From: Peribolospora baueri
Taxonomy: Eukaryota; Basidiomycota; Peribolosporomycetes; Peribolosporales; Peribolosporaceae
Direction of reading: 5' to 3'
DNA: 64,000 nt
NCBI GenBank assembly: GCA_029717555.1
Contig: JAMDHS010000019.1
Span: forward strand, 124,001 to 188,000
Each line of letters begins with the position of its first letter. The first letter of the stretch is position 1. The notes beneath the pieces are model-generated. The model saw only the letters and a program-made list of their open reading frames with translations, was not told where the DNA came from and did no database searches. Position numbers and translations under genes: made by a program. Shown here one piece after another: positions 34,403-45,063 of the stretch.

Positions 34403-36295
34403 GGCGAGGAGAGAAGAGGAGGTAGAAGAGCGAGAGGACGGCGTCGAGGGTGCGGGTGAGAATGGGATGGATCTGATGATGATCGGCGGCCGATCGATCG
34501 GGTTTATCGCCGACCCCGCACTGCAGGACGCGACGACCAGGGCAAGACAAGACAGACCAGACCAGACGGCTGCAGGGCCGGAGCGTCTCGCCATGCTCGA
34601 GGGATCGGATTCGTAGAGGTTCAAGTTGGGACGCTCTCTGAAGCCGGGCGGAGAGTGGGCGTGAGGAACGGCGGACAACGGGCGGCCGGCAACGGGGGCG
34701 ATGTCGTGGCAGCCGAGTGCGAGGGCAAGGGTGCGTGTGGGAGGAGGGTGAGGGAGAGCAACACCTTCACTCATTTTCCCGTCCTTCGAGGCGGGCGAGA
34801 TGGAGATGGAGATGGAGGTGGATCATAGATGATTGCGTGGCCAAACGAACATACATCGTACATCGCACGGTGCCGGCCGTCGTCCGGCGTCCGCCTCAAT
34901 AAGTAAGTACCCCGCCGTCCAGCAAGCACTCGAGACGAGACGACGCCGGCGAAGACCAAAAGGTGGCTGCGGGCGACTAAAGCGGGCGCGGGTCGGAGCG
35001 GCGGTGGGGCAGGGGACGGACGGTGGTCGAGCGGAGCCGAGCAGAGCAGAACAGAGCAGAGAATAACAGAGAATAACAGAGAATAACAAAAGAGAGCAGC
35101 ATCACACCCCGATCTCCTCCCCCTCGAGCCGAATGGGAATGGGAATAGACAAGACCGGCCTTCCCCCCTCGTCACGCGAGCCGAACCGAGTCGAGTCGCG
35201 GCCGCACGAGCTGGGACGCGAGTCTGACGACGCGTGGAAATCAAACTGAAAGCGAGCAGATCGAAAAACAGGACGGAATAACCAAAAGCGGTCCTCGTCG
35301 AATGATCGCATTGCCCCGTTTGCCCGTCCGCCGAGGCTCGGATTGGATCGAATCGGATCGGCTCGGATCGGATCGAATGAGAGAGGAATGAATGAGAGAA
35401 GGAGTGCATGGTGTAGTACAATTTCATGGCGGACGCCCAGCAGGGAAACTAGCAAGACGAGATGGGAGGGGAGACGACGCGACACGACATGGCACGAGAT
35501 GAGATAAGATGAGATCAGATGAGATCAGATGAGATGAAACGACACGACGGACGACGGACGACACGGACGACATGGACGGCAAGGGAGGGCCGGAGGCGAT
35601 GGGAAGAAGGCGAACCAGACTGACGGACGGGCCAGGATGGAGGATGTCTCTCGTGTGCTGGATAGGGACGAATATAGTACGATTGGACGGAGACGAGGTG
35701 TGACCGAAGGGCGTGGTGGAGCACAACACAGCACAGCAGGCCACACAGCACGGAGAGAGCGAGCGAGCGAGAGCAAGTAGTTCACAGACTGACCTCGGGC
35801 GGAGGAACTGAGCGGCAGCGGGCGAGCAAGATGGGAGGAGAGGCGAGGGCGAGGCAAGCCGGTGAGCCGGGTTACTGTACCGAGGCAAGAGTTGACTTGG
35901 ATGTGCGGGAGGTAAAGCCAGGATGGGATCCCAGGGGGCCCGGGGGGGACTAGCTAGAGACGAGCAGAAGGCGAGGAGAGAAGAAACGATGACGAGGTCT
36001 GTCCATCTGAGCGAAGACTGATTCAGCAGCACAATAGCCGGAGCGGTGCCGATGACGTGTATCGGGTGAGGTTGATCGAAAGGTCCTCACATCAGGAGGG
36101 GGGATGAGAGGATTAGCCGCACCTCAGGAGGGGGAACGAAAGGATGAGGGTAAAAAGAGAAAACATGCGAAGAGGGCCGGAACGATGCGGAACGCGAAGA
36201 CGAAGGACTAGAAACGGCGGATGGAGAGCAAGCGATGAAGCGATACGAAGGGGCGCGGCAGAGCAGAAAGCAAGAAGGAGACTGCGGATGGAGGA
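34403..36295. other. Long intergenic tract between SDR and Zn2Cys6 gene, microsatellite-rich
   Basis: About 1.9 kb upstream of the SDR gene and downstream of the transcription factor gene. It holds several short repeats: three AGAGAATAAC units at about 35058-35090, GGATCG/GGATTG units at about 35338-35380, GATGAGATCA units at about 35495-35535, and ACGACGG units just after. Many ORFs on the minus strand are low-complexity Ser/Arg/Pro frames made by these repeats and I do not call them genes. It should contain the SDR promoter and the transcription factor 3' UTR. A long noncoding RNA cannot be excluded. Confidence 0.5.
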
Positions 36296-38397
36296 TTATT
36301 GCGACTCGGAGAAGAGAAGGAAGGAGATGGGCGACTGAGGCGAGAAAGGGATGGAGAGGGTGGAGGTAGCCAACGCGGACGATGAGGGGGCAGCCAGGGT
36401 TGTGGGGGCTTGCACTGACGACGAGCTGCTATTCGACGACTGGCTCGTCTCCGACGACCATCTGCCTTGATGCGAGAACGAGAAGGGGCCGTCTTCGACA
36501 GCGTGTGCGCGGGTAGAAAGGAAAGAAAGCACCGGACGGCATCCACCGGGGTCAGACGCCGTCCTCTTATTTCCGCCCTCGGGCGACGACGAGGGCGCGG
36601 TCGGGTCGATATTGCCGGTCGATTGTCTCCTAGACGAGGGGCCCGAGGCCGAACCGGCGCCCGAACCACGAGGTCTGTAAGGGCCCCTCTTGAGTCCCCT
36701 CCGCCGCGGCTTGCGCTCCTGGTCGATGCACGAGGCTTCCATTCCGTGTTTGAGACAGCTGGGTGAAAAAGTCGCCCGTTCGGTCAGCCAGGAACGGTAC
36801 ACGTCACCAAACGTGCCAGAGAAAAGAAAGCGAAACGACAGCGTGTAAACGAGAAAAAAGGAAAGAAATAAACAAAGGGAAAAGAGGGAACGAGAGAAGA
36901 GATAAGCATATAAATGAAAGACCCTCGGAGGACGCTGGACGAACCCTCCTCTCCCCACCGGCACTCCACCATTTGTGAGCCATCGTCAACTCACCGCTGA
37001 CAAGGCCGCTCGGTGTCACACTTCTTGCACGCCTTTGCGCAATTCGTGCACGCCATCTTCACCTGCTTCCGCTTTGGCTTTCCCGTCATTGAGCTGATCT
37101 CGACGCCCGCTTCGTACCTCGACCCTTGTCCATGTCCTTTCCCTTGACCTAGCGCTTGCTGCTGGAGACCCTGCGGGCGCAGCTGGAGCGGCAGGGCGCC
37201 TTGGGGTTCTCCCAGTGGCTGTTGCTGCTCCCCTGCGACGACAGCGAAGGAGGAGGGGAGAGGTGCGGCGAGGGGCAGGGCGGCCAACAAGCTGTGCGTC
37301 CGTAAGGAGGAGGCGGAAGGGTATTCGGGGTAGCAGAGCGTCTGCGAGCTGGGACCAGCGACAGCGGTGGCGTGGAGGCCGTTGAACGGGGAGGCGCCGG
37401 CGGCCGAGGACACGTCGTGTCGGAAGAGCGCGGCGTAGCTTTCTAGCGCGCCATCACCCTGCGCGGGCGGTTGCGGTTGCGGCGCCGGCTGGGCGGCCTC
37501 CCAGCCCTGCGCCGCTGCCGTGCTCGATCTTGCACCTCCACGACAGCCGCCGTCGCCGCCGCCACCAGAGGGGTTCGAGGCGTCGAAATGCGGGTGCGCA
37601 GTCGCGTACGTGGCAGCGTACGGTGACTGCGCGAGAGAGGGGGTCCCGAACGGGTCACCTTGAGACAACCATGGTTGCTGGAGCGGTTGCTGGTAGGCGG
37701 CCAAGGAGACGCTGGAGGCGTGGGAGTCACCGGTGCCGACTGCTGTTTGCGACGTCGGGAAGGAGGGTGTGACGGGCGTGTACGGAGACGCGACCGGGTG
37801 CATGTGCCGCTCCGGTTGAAGGTACGGTGAGGAATACTCCGAGTGATATTGAGCCGGCGCCGGCGGTTGCGGTAACCTCGCCTGGCTGCTATCGTACTGT
37901 TCTGCCGGCAGTGAGGTGTAGGAGAACAGAGACGGGTTTTGTACAGTTTCTTGCTGCTGTTGTTGTTGTTGTTGTTGTTGGGAGTGGTGTTGTTGCTGCT
38001 GGACTTGATGCTGCTGTTGATGCGGGTGGTGTTGATGCTGGTGCAAGCTGCCAAAGCTGTAAGACTGGGTATCGGAGTCTGACGGCGATGAAGTGGACGG
38101 CTGCATGGGTGTGTTGTCGTGGTACGACCAACCATGACCAGCCAATCCGTAAGCCGTCTTCGGGCGAGAGATATAGGGCAGACCGACGTGGTGAAGGGTA
38201 TGCGGCGGAAGCGGCTGGGAGGCCGGGCGCTGTGCGATGTCGTTTACGACTTGGGAGGAGGGTTCGGTGAGCGAGTTGTGCATGTCGACGTGGTAATAGG
38301 CGCCGGCGGCAGCGGCAGCGGTAACAGCGTCGCGGAGGGGGTGACGAGACGAGACAGAAGAGGATGGCAAAGATGAAGACGAGGAGGTGGGATCCAT
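36296..38397 (-). CDS. Zn2Cys6 transcription factor with C-terminal zinc cluster and polyQ
   Basis: Exons 38397-36995 and 36758-36296 give 621 residues. The binuclear cluster lies at about 449-477 and is split by the intron: CTNCAKACKKCDTERPCQR then CLKHGMEASC, i.e. Cys spacing 2-6-5-2-8. It is followed by a basic stretch RKPRRRGLKRGPYRPRG. The cluster is in the C-terminal third, which is uncommon; most fungal members carry it near the N terminus. No fungal_trans domain is visible. The N-terminal 450 residues are low-complexity (Ser, Pro, Ala, Gly) with a Gln/His tract at about 120-145. The start at 38397 (MDPTSSSSS) was chosen; an in-frame ATG at 38784 would add 129 Pro/Ser/Arg-rich residues and is probably 5' UTR. 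Target genes are unknown. Confidence 0.8.
37949..38046 (-). repeat. PolyQ/His-encoding trinucleotide tract in the Zn2Cys6 gene
   Basis: CAA/CAG/CAC-type codons on the minus strand encode two Gln/His runs separated by QVQQQQHHS. Mixed codons indicate a fairly stable but length-variable tract, typical of activation regions. Confidence 0.8.
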
Positions 38398-38801
38398 CGC
38401 CGACCGAAGAGGGATGCGTGCATGCTTTCTGTGCATGTACACGCTCCACGCCGCTCCGTCGTCTCTCGCGTGGGGCGGACGTCGAGAGATGGAGGCGAGT
38501 CGCAAGGAGGAGGGGATGGGGAGCGGGCGTGATGAGGATTGAGAGGGTAGCGGTTTGAGGGACGGCGGACTAGGTAGGTCTGATTCAGGGGCGGACAGAC
38601 GCTGCCTGAATTGGCCTAGTAAGCGATGCGGTCGCCGATAGTGGAACGAGGGCGGTAATAAATGCGCCGTCGTGCGTGCGCTTATATGCCTATGTATATG
38701 CGCGGCAAAGCGAGCGAGAGGAGGAAAGGGAACGAGGTGGATTGGTGGCGAAGAAGGAAGAGGAGGAGGAGAGGGGTTTGCCACCGATGTCGACGATCAC
38801 T

Positions 38802-38832
<31 letters not shown>

Positions 38833-39870
38833 GGTGGAGGAAGGGCGAGAGATGAGACGGGGAGGGGAAAGATGAAAAAGGGAGAGGAAGGGTGGGAGAG
38901 CGGCGTTAAAGACGTCGTCGGTGGCCAGCCTGTGCCTCCTCGTCTCCGGCGGCCTAGCGAGACGCCGTCGGCCGAGTCGAGTCGAGTCGACGCGCTGGCC
39001 TGGATGGATCTGATATGCGCACGCAGGCCATCCGAAAACAGGAAACAGGGGTCGCCCACCTCCGTCGCCCTCGGTCGGATTTCCGACTCGCCTCACCAGG
39101 TTGTGTCGTTCATGCGAGGCTTGCGGCGGGTCGTGTGGATGGACGGTGGGAGCGACGGCGTCCCACGGTCATGTACACACAAACCGCGCCAGACAAGGCA
39201 CGTAACTCAACGGCGACGCCTTCATGCTCGCCGCCTGCGCCACCGGACGCAGACACAGAAAGGGGCCAGCGATGCGCCGAGCTAGATAAAGTCAGTCAGT
39301 CAAAACAGAGCCGACGCATGCTCACTATGGAGATCCCTCCGACGGCCACCTCGTCCGCCCGTGTCCTACTGTATGTACTTTACACGCTCGCTAGAGGCAC
39401 ATACCGGCCGACAGTCGATGGACATCCTACTGGGCGTACATGGGATATGGGGGGATAGGGGCTCCTCCCCCGCCCCGCTGCGCTCGTGCGGTCCGTCCGT
39501 ATCGGTCGGTCGCAGCGGGTTCGGCAATGAATGACGCGCATGTGCACACATGATTGCATCCGTCAAAAGCGGCTCCAACGACGATCCATCCCACCATTGC
39601 TTCCTTCCTTCCTCCCTCGACTCTCTTCTCCTTCGCCGCCTTGAATCGACGGGATGCACAGCCTGGGTCACCTACGTTACCGCGCTGGCTGAGGCGAGAA
39701 CGCGGGTCGTGGTCTCGTCATCTTGGATGACGAGTCCAACTACGGCGCTTGATCAGTGGCGCGAGAGGCAAGGCGAGGCGAGGCGGTGGGGTGTGACTGA
39801 ATGACCTTTTGAACGGAAGGACCAGTGGGCCAATTGAATGGCCGATCGAGTGGAGGCCGATCGATCGCTT

Positions 39871-39967
39871 GGGCCGCACAGACGTGCATTTCCAAACAAC
39901 GGCCGAGGCTCCGTTGGGACGACTCGATTGAATGGGCCGATAGGCGCACATGTCCAAACAACGGCCG
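39871..39967. repeat. Two direct repeats of about 35 bp with TCCAAACAACGGCCG core
   Basis: Copies at 39871-39905 and 39934-39967 share the ends GGGCCG and TCCAAACAACGGCCG exactly, with a variable middle, spaced about 62 bp. They lie 640-735 bp before the MAPEG start and may be duplicated factor sites. Confidence 0.6.
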
Positions 39968-40425
39968 GCCGACGATCGGATCGGCTGCGGTTCGGATGAG
40001 GGAAGCGAGAAGAGGGAAGGGCGAAGGGCGACGAAAAAAGGGGGCAGACGCACGGACAAGGAGCGAAAGAGACGACGGCGCGAGGATAGGATAGGGACAG
40101 GAAAGCGTCCGTTCATTAAATCGCATGCGACGCCACGGCAGACGCCGCGTTCGACATGCGCAACGCAACGCGCCCACCGCCGATCGCGCTCATCTCGCTT
40201 GCCCGTCGACGGCGGAGGCGAAGGCGGCGCCGCCGCCGCGGAGACAGGGGGATGGTGCATACGCGGCTGAGGCCAATCCGCCGCGGCCATCGCCGTGCCA
40301 TCGCCGTCGTCGTGCGCCAGTCGCCTTGGGCGGCGTTGCATCCGCGCCACACGCACAACAATTTGATCATCCTCCCGCCCGCGTTAAATGAACTCGAGAG
40401 ACCACGTGGCCCCTTCCCGATATGG

Positions 40426-40440
40426 CCCTAACCCTAACCC
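40426..40440 (+). repeat. Telomere-like (CCCTAA) repeat in the MAPEG promoter
   Basis: CCCTAACCCTAACCC, two and a half units of the TTAGGG-type telomere repeat, 165 bp upstream of the MAPEG start, with a further TAACCCTA at 40451. It fits a telobox, a site for Myb/TRF-like or Tbf1-like factors at ordinary promoters. A CACGTG E-box lies at 40403-40408. Confidence 0.7.
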
Positions 40441-40605
40441 CGCATCCCCGTAACCCTATTCTGCGCGTGCCTCTCCGTGTGCCTCCGTCCCGCTGCCGCC
40501 GACCGGGAAGTGGAGGCCACGCCCGCGGGCGGTCTTGTTCCTCGACTACCGACGACATCGACGACCGACGACCACCTTCTTCCCAGCCTGTCACTCCGAT
40601 ACAAC

Positions 40606-41686
40606 ATGCCGCTCTTCGTGAGTACGGACGGGTCACTCTCTTACTGATTTCTTGTCCTCGACGACGGCGACGTCGGGCGGTCACCGTGTGGGCTACGTAG
40701 AGCGCGGGCCGAAGTCCTTCCTGTACGTGTCTCCCTGACGCCTCCATGGACCTTCTCTCTCTCTCTCTCTCCGCACAGGTCCTCACCCCCGCTTCGCTCG
40801 TCCACACCGCCCTCTTTACCGGGTATTACACCTACCTTGACGCCAGTGAGTCTTTATATCGCCGCTCTGTCCCTCTCAGCTCTGCTTGACGGCCGGTGAC
40901 GCCGAACGCGAAACTCCCTGTCTCCCTGTTCCCTCCCCGCCTCCCGCTAGATGCCGCCCGCCTCCGCTTCGCCACCGGCCTGATGATCGGCGAGGGCGGC
41001 GAAGGCTCTCTGCGCCTGCCCACCAACGCCACTACGTCCAACTCGTCCGTTGCTGCCGGCAAGGCCCCGCCTTCGGACGCGATCAAGAACGAGGTGAAGA
41101 AGGTCGAGCAGGAGGACGCCCTCAAGCTCGCTGTGCGCGCTCAGGCCAACTTTGCCGAGCATGTGCCGCTTGCCGTGAGTTGTTTTGTGTGTGCAAGATG
41201 TCCGATGGATTCTATATCGGAATCGGAAAGTCAAGTGCGAGCAAACGGACTGACGGCTTCGTGCCTTTCATCTCCCCAGTTTATGTCCGTCTTCATCGCC
41301 GAGCTCAACGGGGCGCCCACCTGGCTCGTCCATACGCTGTACTCGACGCTCTTTGTTGCTCGCGTGGTGAGGATGAACGACTACTCTCCTAGGCGACGGA
41401 CGAACCGCTGAACTTTTTTACGCTCCTCCAGCTCCATGCTTCCTTCGGCATCATCCCGTCCGACTCCGGCGCCGCCTTGGGAAGACCCGTCGGCTTCTAT
41501 ACCACGGTGAGTTGCGCCCCTCGAAGCCATGACGCGCTCGATCGATGCTTGGGAATCGCCTGCCCGGCTAAGCGTCGTCTCGCTTGCCTCCGCGTCGCTT
41601 CGCAGGGCCTCGTCACCCTCTTCGCCGGACTGTACAACTTGCGGCTTGGCTGGCCCGCTTTGAAGACCTTTTTGAACCTCAACTGA
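40606..41686 (+). CDS. MAPEG family membrane protein
   Basis: MAPEG proteins (microsomal glutathione transferase / eicosanoid metabolism superfamily) are four-helix, trimeric membrane enzymes. Exons 40606-40617 (12 nt), 40779-40845, 40951-41174, 41280-41366, 41432-41506, 41606-41686 give 181 residues. The conserved block RAQANFAEHVPLAF, with RxxxNxxE, is the MAPEG signature (glutathione/quinone-site arginine), built across an intron. Helices: LTPASLVHTALFTGYYTYL at the N terminus, the signature helix, WLVHTLYSTLFVARVLHASFG, and GLVTLFAGLYNLRLGW at the C terminus. A Ser/Thr/Ala-rich loop with lysines (about 45-75) follows the first helix. Members of this simple type in fungi are often of unknown substrate. 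The first exon encodes only four residues. Confidence 0.9.
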
Positions 41687-42856
41687 ACTGACGCGGCGAC
41701 GGCGATGGCGATGGCGACTGGCGCTCTCCGAGCCGAGCCGAGCGACAGAGTGTTTGTTCCCCTTCTTTTCATCTCAAGCCGTTCAAAACGGCCGGTGTTC
41801 TATATCTACCTACCCCGCAACCGAACTGAGATATGATGGGTAGATCGGACGGAATGGCGACCTTTCCCATTTCTTTCTTTCTTTCTTTTTTCTTTTTTTT
41901 TTCTTTTTTTCTTTGCGACGAGCTCGACGGACGGCAAAGTGAAGGGGGCGGAGGTGGGTGCGTGGGAGGGGAAAGAAAGAGGGAACGGAGAGCACGCTGC
42001 GCTGGCACGACACGTCACGTCACGTCAGTCGAATAAGAAAAAAGAAAAAGAAAAAGAAAAGAAACGGGGAGGGCAAATAGTAGGATAGGATTCGAAGAAT
42101 CCTTGTCGTAGGAAGGGCCGCTGCGCTGCACAACGCACGGTCCGCTCCCGTTTCGTTTTTCTCCGTGGAATGTTTATTAGACGGACAGGACTGGACAGGA
42201 TAGCACGGTAAGGTCTTGCGCTCGCTCGCTTCTTTCGTGTATGTATGCATACGCACGGACGGACGGATGATCATGCGCACGGGCGGGTTGGGTCGGGTCG
42301 GGAGTACATGTTAAGGTTGGCTTCGTCGGACTGGCCGTCAGGCGCAGCGCCGGGTGGGGTGGTTTTGTGCTATCTCAGACGGCTTTCTTTTCTTTGGGCA
42401 GAGAGAAAGACGGGCGGACGGGGAGGCATACCATACATCGCCGCTGGACGACAAGGCGGCACGGACGGACGGGCGGACGGTCTCGGGAATTCTCGGGAAA
42501 GAGAGAGGGAAACAGGACGGAAGGAATATTGGGATCGGAATCGTAAGTCGGAATCGAGTGGGGTCGTGCATCGTGGGGTAGTCGTGATCAAGTTTGCGAA
42601 CGGAGGCGCCGGGGAGGGAGGGGAACACGAAGCGAAGCGAGGAGACGGAAAGGGAGGGACAGGCGGTACAGACGGGGAAGGCAAATGGGAGGGGTGTTCC
42701 GGAGGCGTCTGAGAAGGAAATGAAAGCGGGACGTCGGACATCTCATCTCATCTCATCTCATCTCAGCTCGACTCCAAATGAGCGAGCGATAACACAAACG
42801 ATGCCGAGGGAGGCCATGCATGCATGCCTGTACACAAGCATGGGATGGCGGCGGCA
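41687..42856. other. Convergent 3' region, MAPEG / DIC1, with pyrimidine and purine tracts
   Basis: 1.17 kb without a gene. A T/C tract (CTTT and T runs, about 41873-41921) and an A/G tract (about 42033-42063) are roughly complementary and could pair as an inverted repeat with a loop of about 110 bp. Between them (42008-42026) lies a CACGT run, i.e. overlapping TGACGTG-type sites. A TCATC microsatellite sits at 42740-42765. GGAC and GACGGACGG units occur near 42250-42480. Confidence 0.55.
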
Positions 42857-45063
42857 TCAAGCAGACTCGTCTCTGAGCTTGTCGATGCCGCGCTTGAATT
42901 GCTCGAGGAAGAGGAAAAGCAGGATCGTCTGCGGGGAGAGCCTGCCCACCCAAAGCAGAAGCGAAACGACGAGTCGAATCAGCGCGAGCGCGACCGCGAC
43001 CGCGGGGGCTCGCCGATGACGACGATGCGCACCTGATCCATGCGGGCGTCCAGCCGCGTAGAAAAACGGTCGGTCCGTCTTTTGCGAGCGAGGTGCGAAT
43101 GGTGGCGAAGATGCCCTGGGTTGCCAGATTGGCGGGTGCGTGCGGAAAAAAGAAGACAAAGCCCACGTCAGCCGAGGCATCTTGGCGCGGACAAACGAAG
43201 AGGCTTACCGCCCCTGGACCTGCGATCGCGTTCTGCACGCGGCTCTTGACCACGTCGACTGGAGGGATCAGAGTGGGGCAACGGGTCTGCCAGGTCAGCG
43301 AGATGGACGGGGCGAGTCGAGGAGCTTCTTCACTAACCTGGCGTAACCAGAGTGGTAGCGACGGTCCCCTGCGCGGCGATTCGACAGCGGACGGAACGAG
43401 GATCGAACGTTTGACATACATTCAGGGGCAAAGGACAAATGGGCCGGACGGGCAAACATTGGAACGTACGGCGAGGAAGCTAGCGCAAAAGTGCAAGATG
43501 GGGCCATCCTTGAATTGGTTCGTGCGGAGGAGCTGGACCTTGAAGATGTCGTACCTGTTCATATACGTTCGTGCAAACGGGAGGAATAGAGTTTGTGAAC
43601 GCCGCTTCACTTCTGATCCGCAGTGACGCGTTAAATGACACCCACGAAGCTAGTTGAGATGCGTTCATGAGAACGGAACTGGGCAGAACAAAGAGAGGGT
43701 GAGAGGAGACGGCGAAGGGTCAGTCAGGCCGAGGTCGGCCGGCACGCGTCGCCGTCGACTCACCGGACGACGTTGGGCACGACGCCCCTGAACAGTGTGC
43801 CCGCGCCCTCGTCGCGAAAGATGCGCCACAACCCGTCGAAGCAGTGCTGATCGAAGAAACGAAGACAATTCAGACGGGACGGGGCGTTGGGAGCGAGGGA
43901 AGGACGTCGGAAGCTCAGAGCATTCTGTTCGCGGCCGACAAATGACAAAGGGGAACGCACAGCGTAGTTGAACCGCTTGGCGAACGGCTTGTTGAGGTCG
44001 GACGTCATGCGAACGAGGACGATCTCTAGGGCCACGATGGAGGTGCAAGAGGGGCGTGATTGGCCTCTCCATGCCCGCAACGCGAGGAAAGGGACGGCGT
44101 TCACTCACCCGCAGGGTTGCCCGTCACGCCGGCCACCGCTCCGGCCGTCGAAGCACAGACGCCGAGCTGCCACGAAGCGAGGGGACGCTTGTCTGTAGGA
44201 GGCAAGAAGCGAAGGTAAGAGGCCAAGTTTAGGCGTCGACTCTGCCTAAATTTTTCGACGCGACGCGGACGCGGAACGCTCACGGCCCTCTCTTTTGCTG
44301 AGACGGTCCTTCATGTCTTCATACACGGCGAAGCGGGTGACCGAGTAGGTCATTTGGCGAAGCTATCGACGGACGGACGCAGACGAACGCGCGTGACATG
44401 ATCAGCAGGAGTGCCAAGACTGGCAGCAAGGACAAGCCCGAAGACGGTGTTGACTCGGTTCGGGAGCAGACTCTCACCAACGTGGCGCTGATGCCGTGCC
44501 ACAGTCCACGCACGCCGTCCGTCCTTCCTGTCTCGATGACGGTGCGGATCATGCCGCCCTTGTGGGCCATCGTCTGGAGGCGGCTGGGGTCGGGGTGCGG
44601 TGATGATGGGATGGGGTCAGCGAGAAGCGAAAGGTGTCAGGTGGGACGCTCGTCAAGAAAAGAAGAGCCGGGTCCTATCCTTTGCACCCTCCCCGCTGGA
44701 CCGTCCCGTCCACAGCAAAGACGAGGGGAGACGCACTACTTGGTCAAGTCGAGAGGGTGGGTGATCGACGCGGCGGTGGAAGCGGCTGCGCCTAGAGCGG
44801 GAGAGGGAGAAGGGATGAGCGGACGCGCCTCGTCGGCCGCCTTCTCGCACTCGCTCTCGCTTACCTCCGAGCCAGAAGGGGTACTTCTTTCTGGGCGCTA
44901 CGACGTCGGCTTGGCTCTGCTCCTTGATCGCATCGAGGCGGTGGGCGCCGGCGCCGGTGGCGTCGTTGAGGTGGTGGTGTGGGGAGGGCGGGTCGGAGTC
45001 GGAGTCGCGCGACTCGGCGGGCGAGGGCGATGGGGAGGGCGAGGGGAGAGTGCGGGAGAACAT
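42857..45063 (-). CDS. DIC1: Mitochondrial carrier, dicarboxylate carrier (DIC1) type
   Basis: Exchanges malate/succinate for phosphate across the inner mitochondrial membrane. Thirteen minus-strand exons: 45063-44865, 44791-44737, 44583-44478, 44362-44284, 44192-44109, 44025-43961, 43846-43764, 43678-43646, 43554-43470, 43368-43338, 43258-43209, 43115-43033, 42941-42857, giving 345 residues. Three carrier repeats are visible: THPLDLTKYRLQT (PxDxxKxR), NPAEIVLVRM, and TPVDVVKSRVQN. MTYSVTRFAVYEDMK and NASQLASYDIFK are typical of the DIC/OGC/UCP branch. The last repeat ends RGWTPAWIRLSPQTILLF. The N terminus is extended by about 60 Ser/Pro/Asp-rich residues. At exon 2 I used the GTGCGT donor at 44736, which restores the carrier motif with Lys, rather than a GTAGTG three bases earlier. 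Exon-intron density is extreme for a 1 kb coding sequence. Confidence 0.9.

Larger units (their letters stand above)
38398..40605. other. Long divergent intergenic region, Zn2Cys6 gene / MAPEG gene
   Basis: About 2.2 kb with both promoters and no supported gene. It contains a GTTGTC microsatellite (about 38805-38835), a TCGAG run (38978-38992), two related 34-35 bp direct repeats (39871-39905 and 39934-39967) and a telomere-like CCCTAACCCTAACCC at 40426-40440. Frames that stay open here are Arg/Pro/Ser-rich products of base composition. Confidence 0.5.

Noticed and set aside
34403-36295. Several 60-200 codon frames as genes
   Set aside because: Their composition follows the microsatellites and neighbouring frames are equally open; no domain, no consistent splice sites.
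38398-38784. N-terminal extension of the Zn2Cys6 protein from an in-frame ATG at 38784
   Set aside because: The added 129 residues are Pro/Ser/Arg low-complexity and the ATG at 38397 has a better start; kept only as an alternative.
44731-44740. GTAGTG as donor of DIC1 exon 2
   Set aside because: It keeps the frame but gives LTNRLQ; the GTGCGT donor three bases on gives LTKYRLQ, restoring the PxDxxKxR carrier motif.
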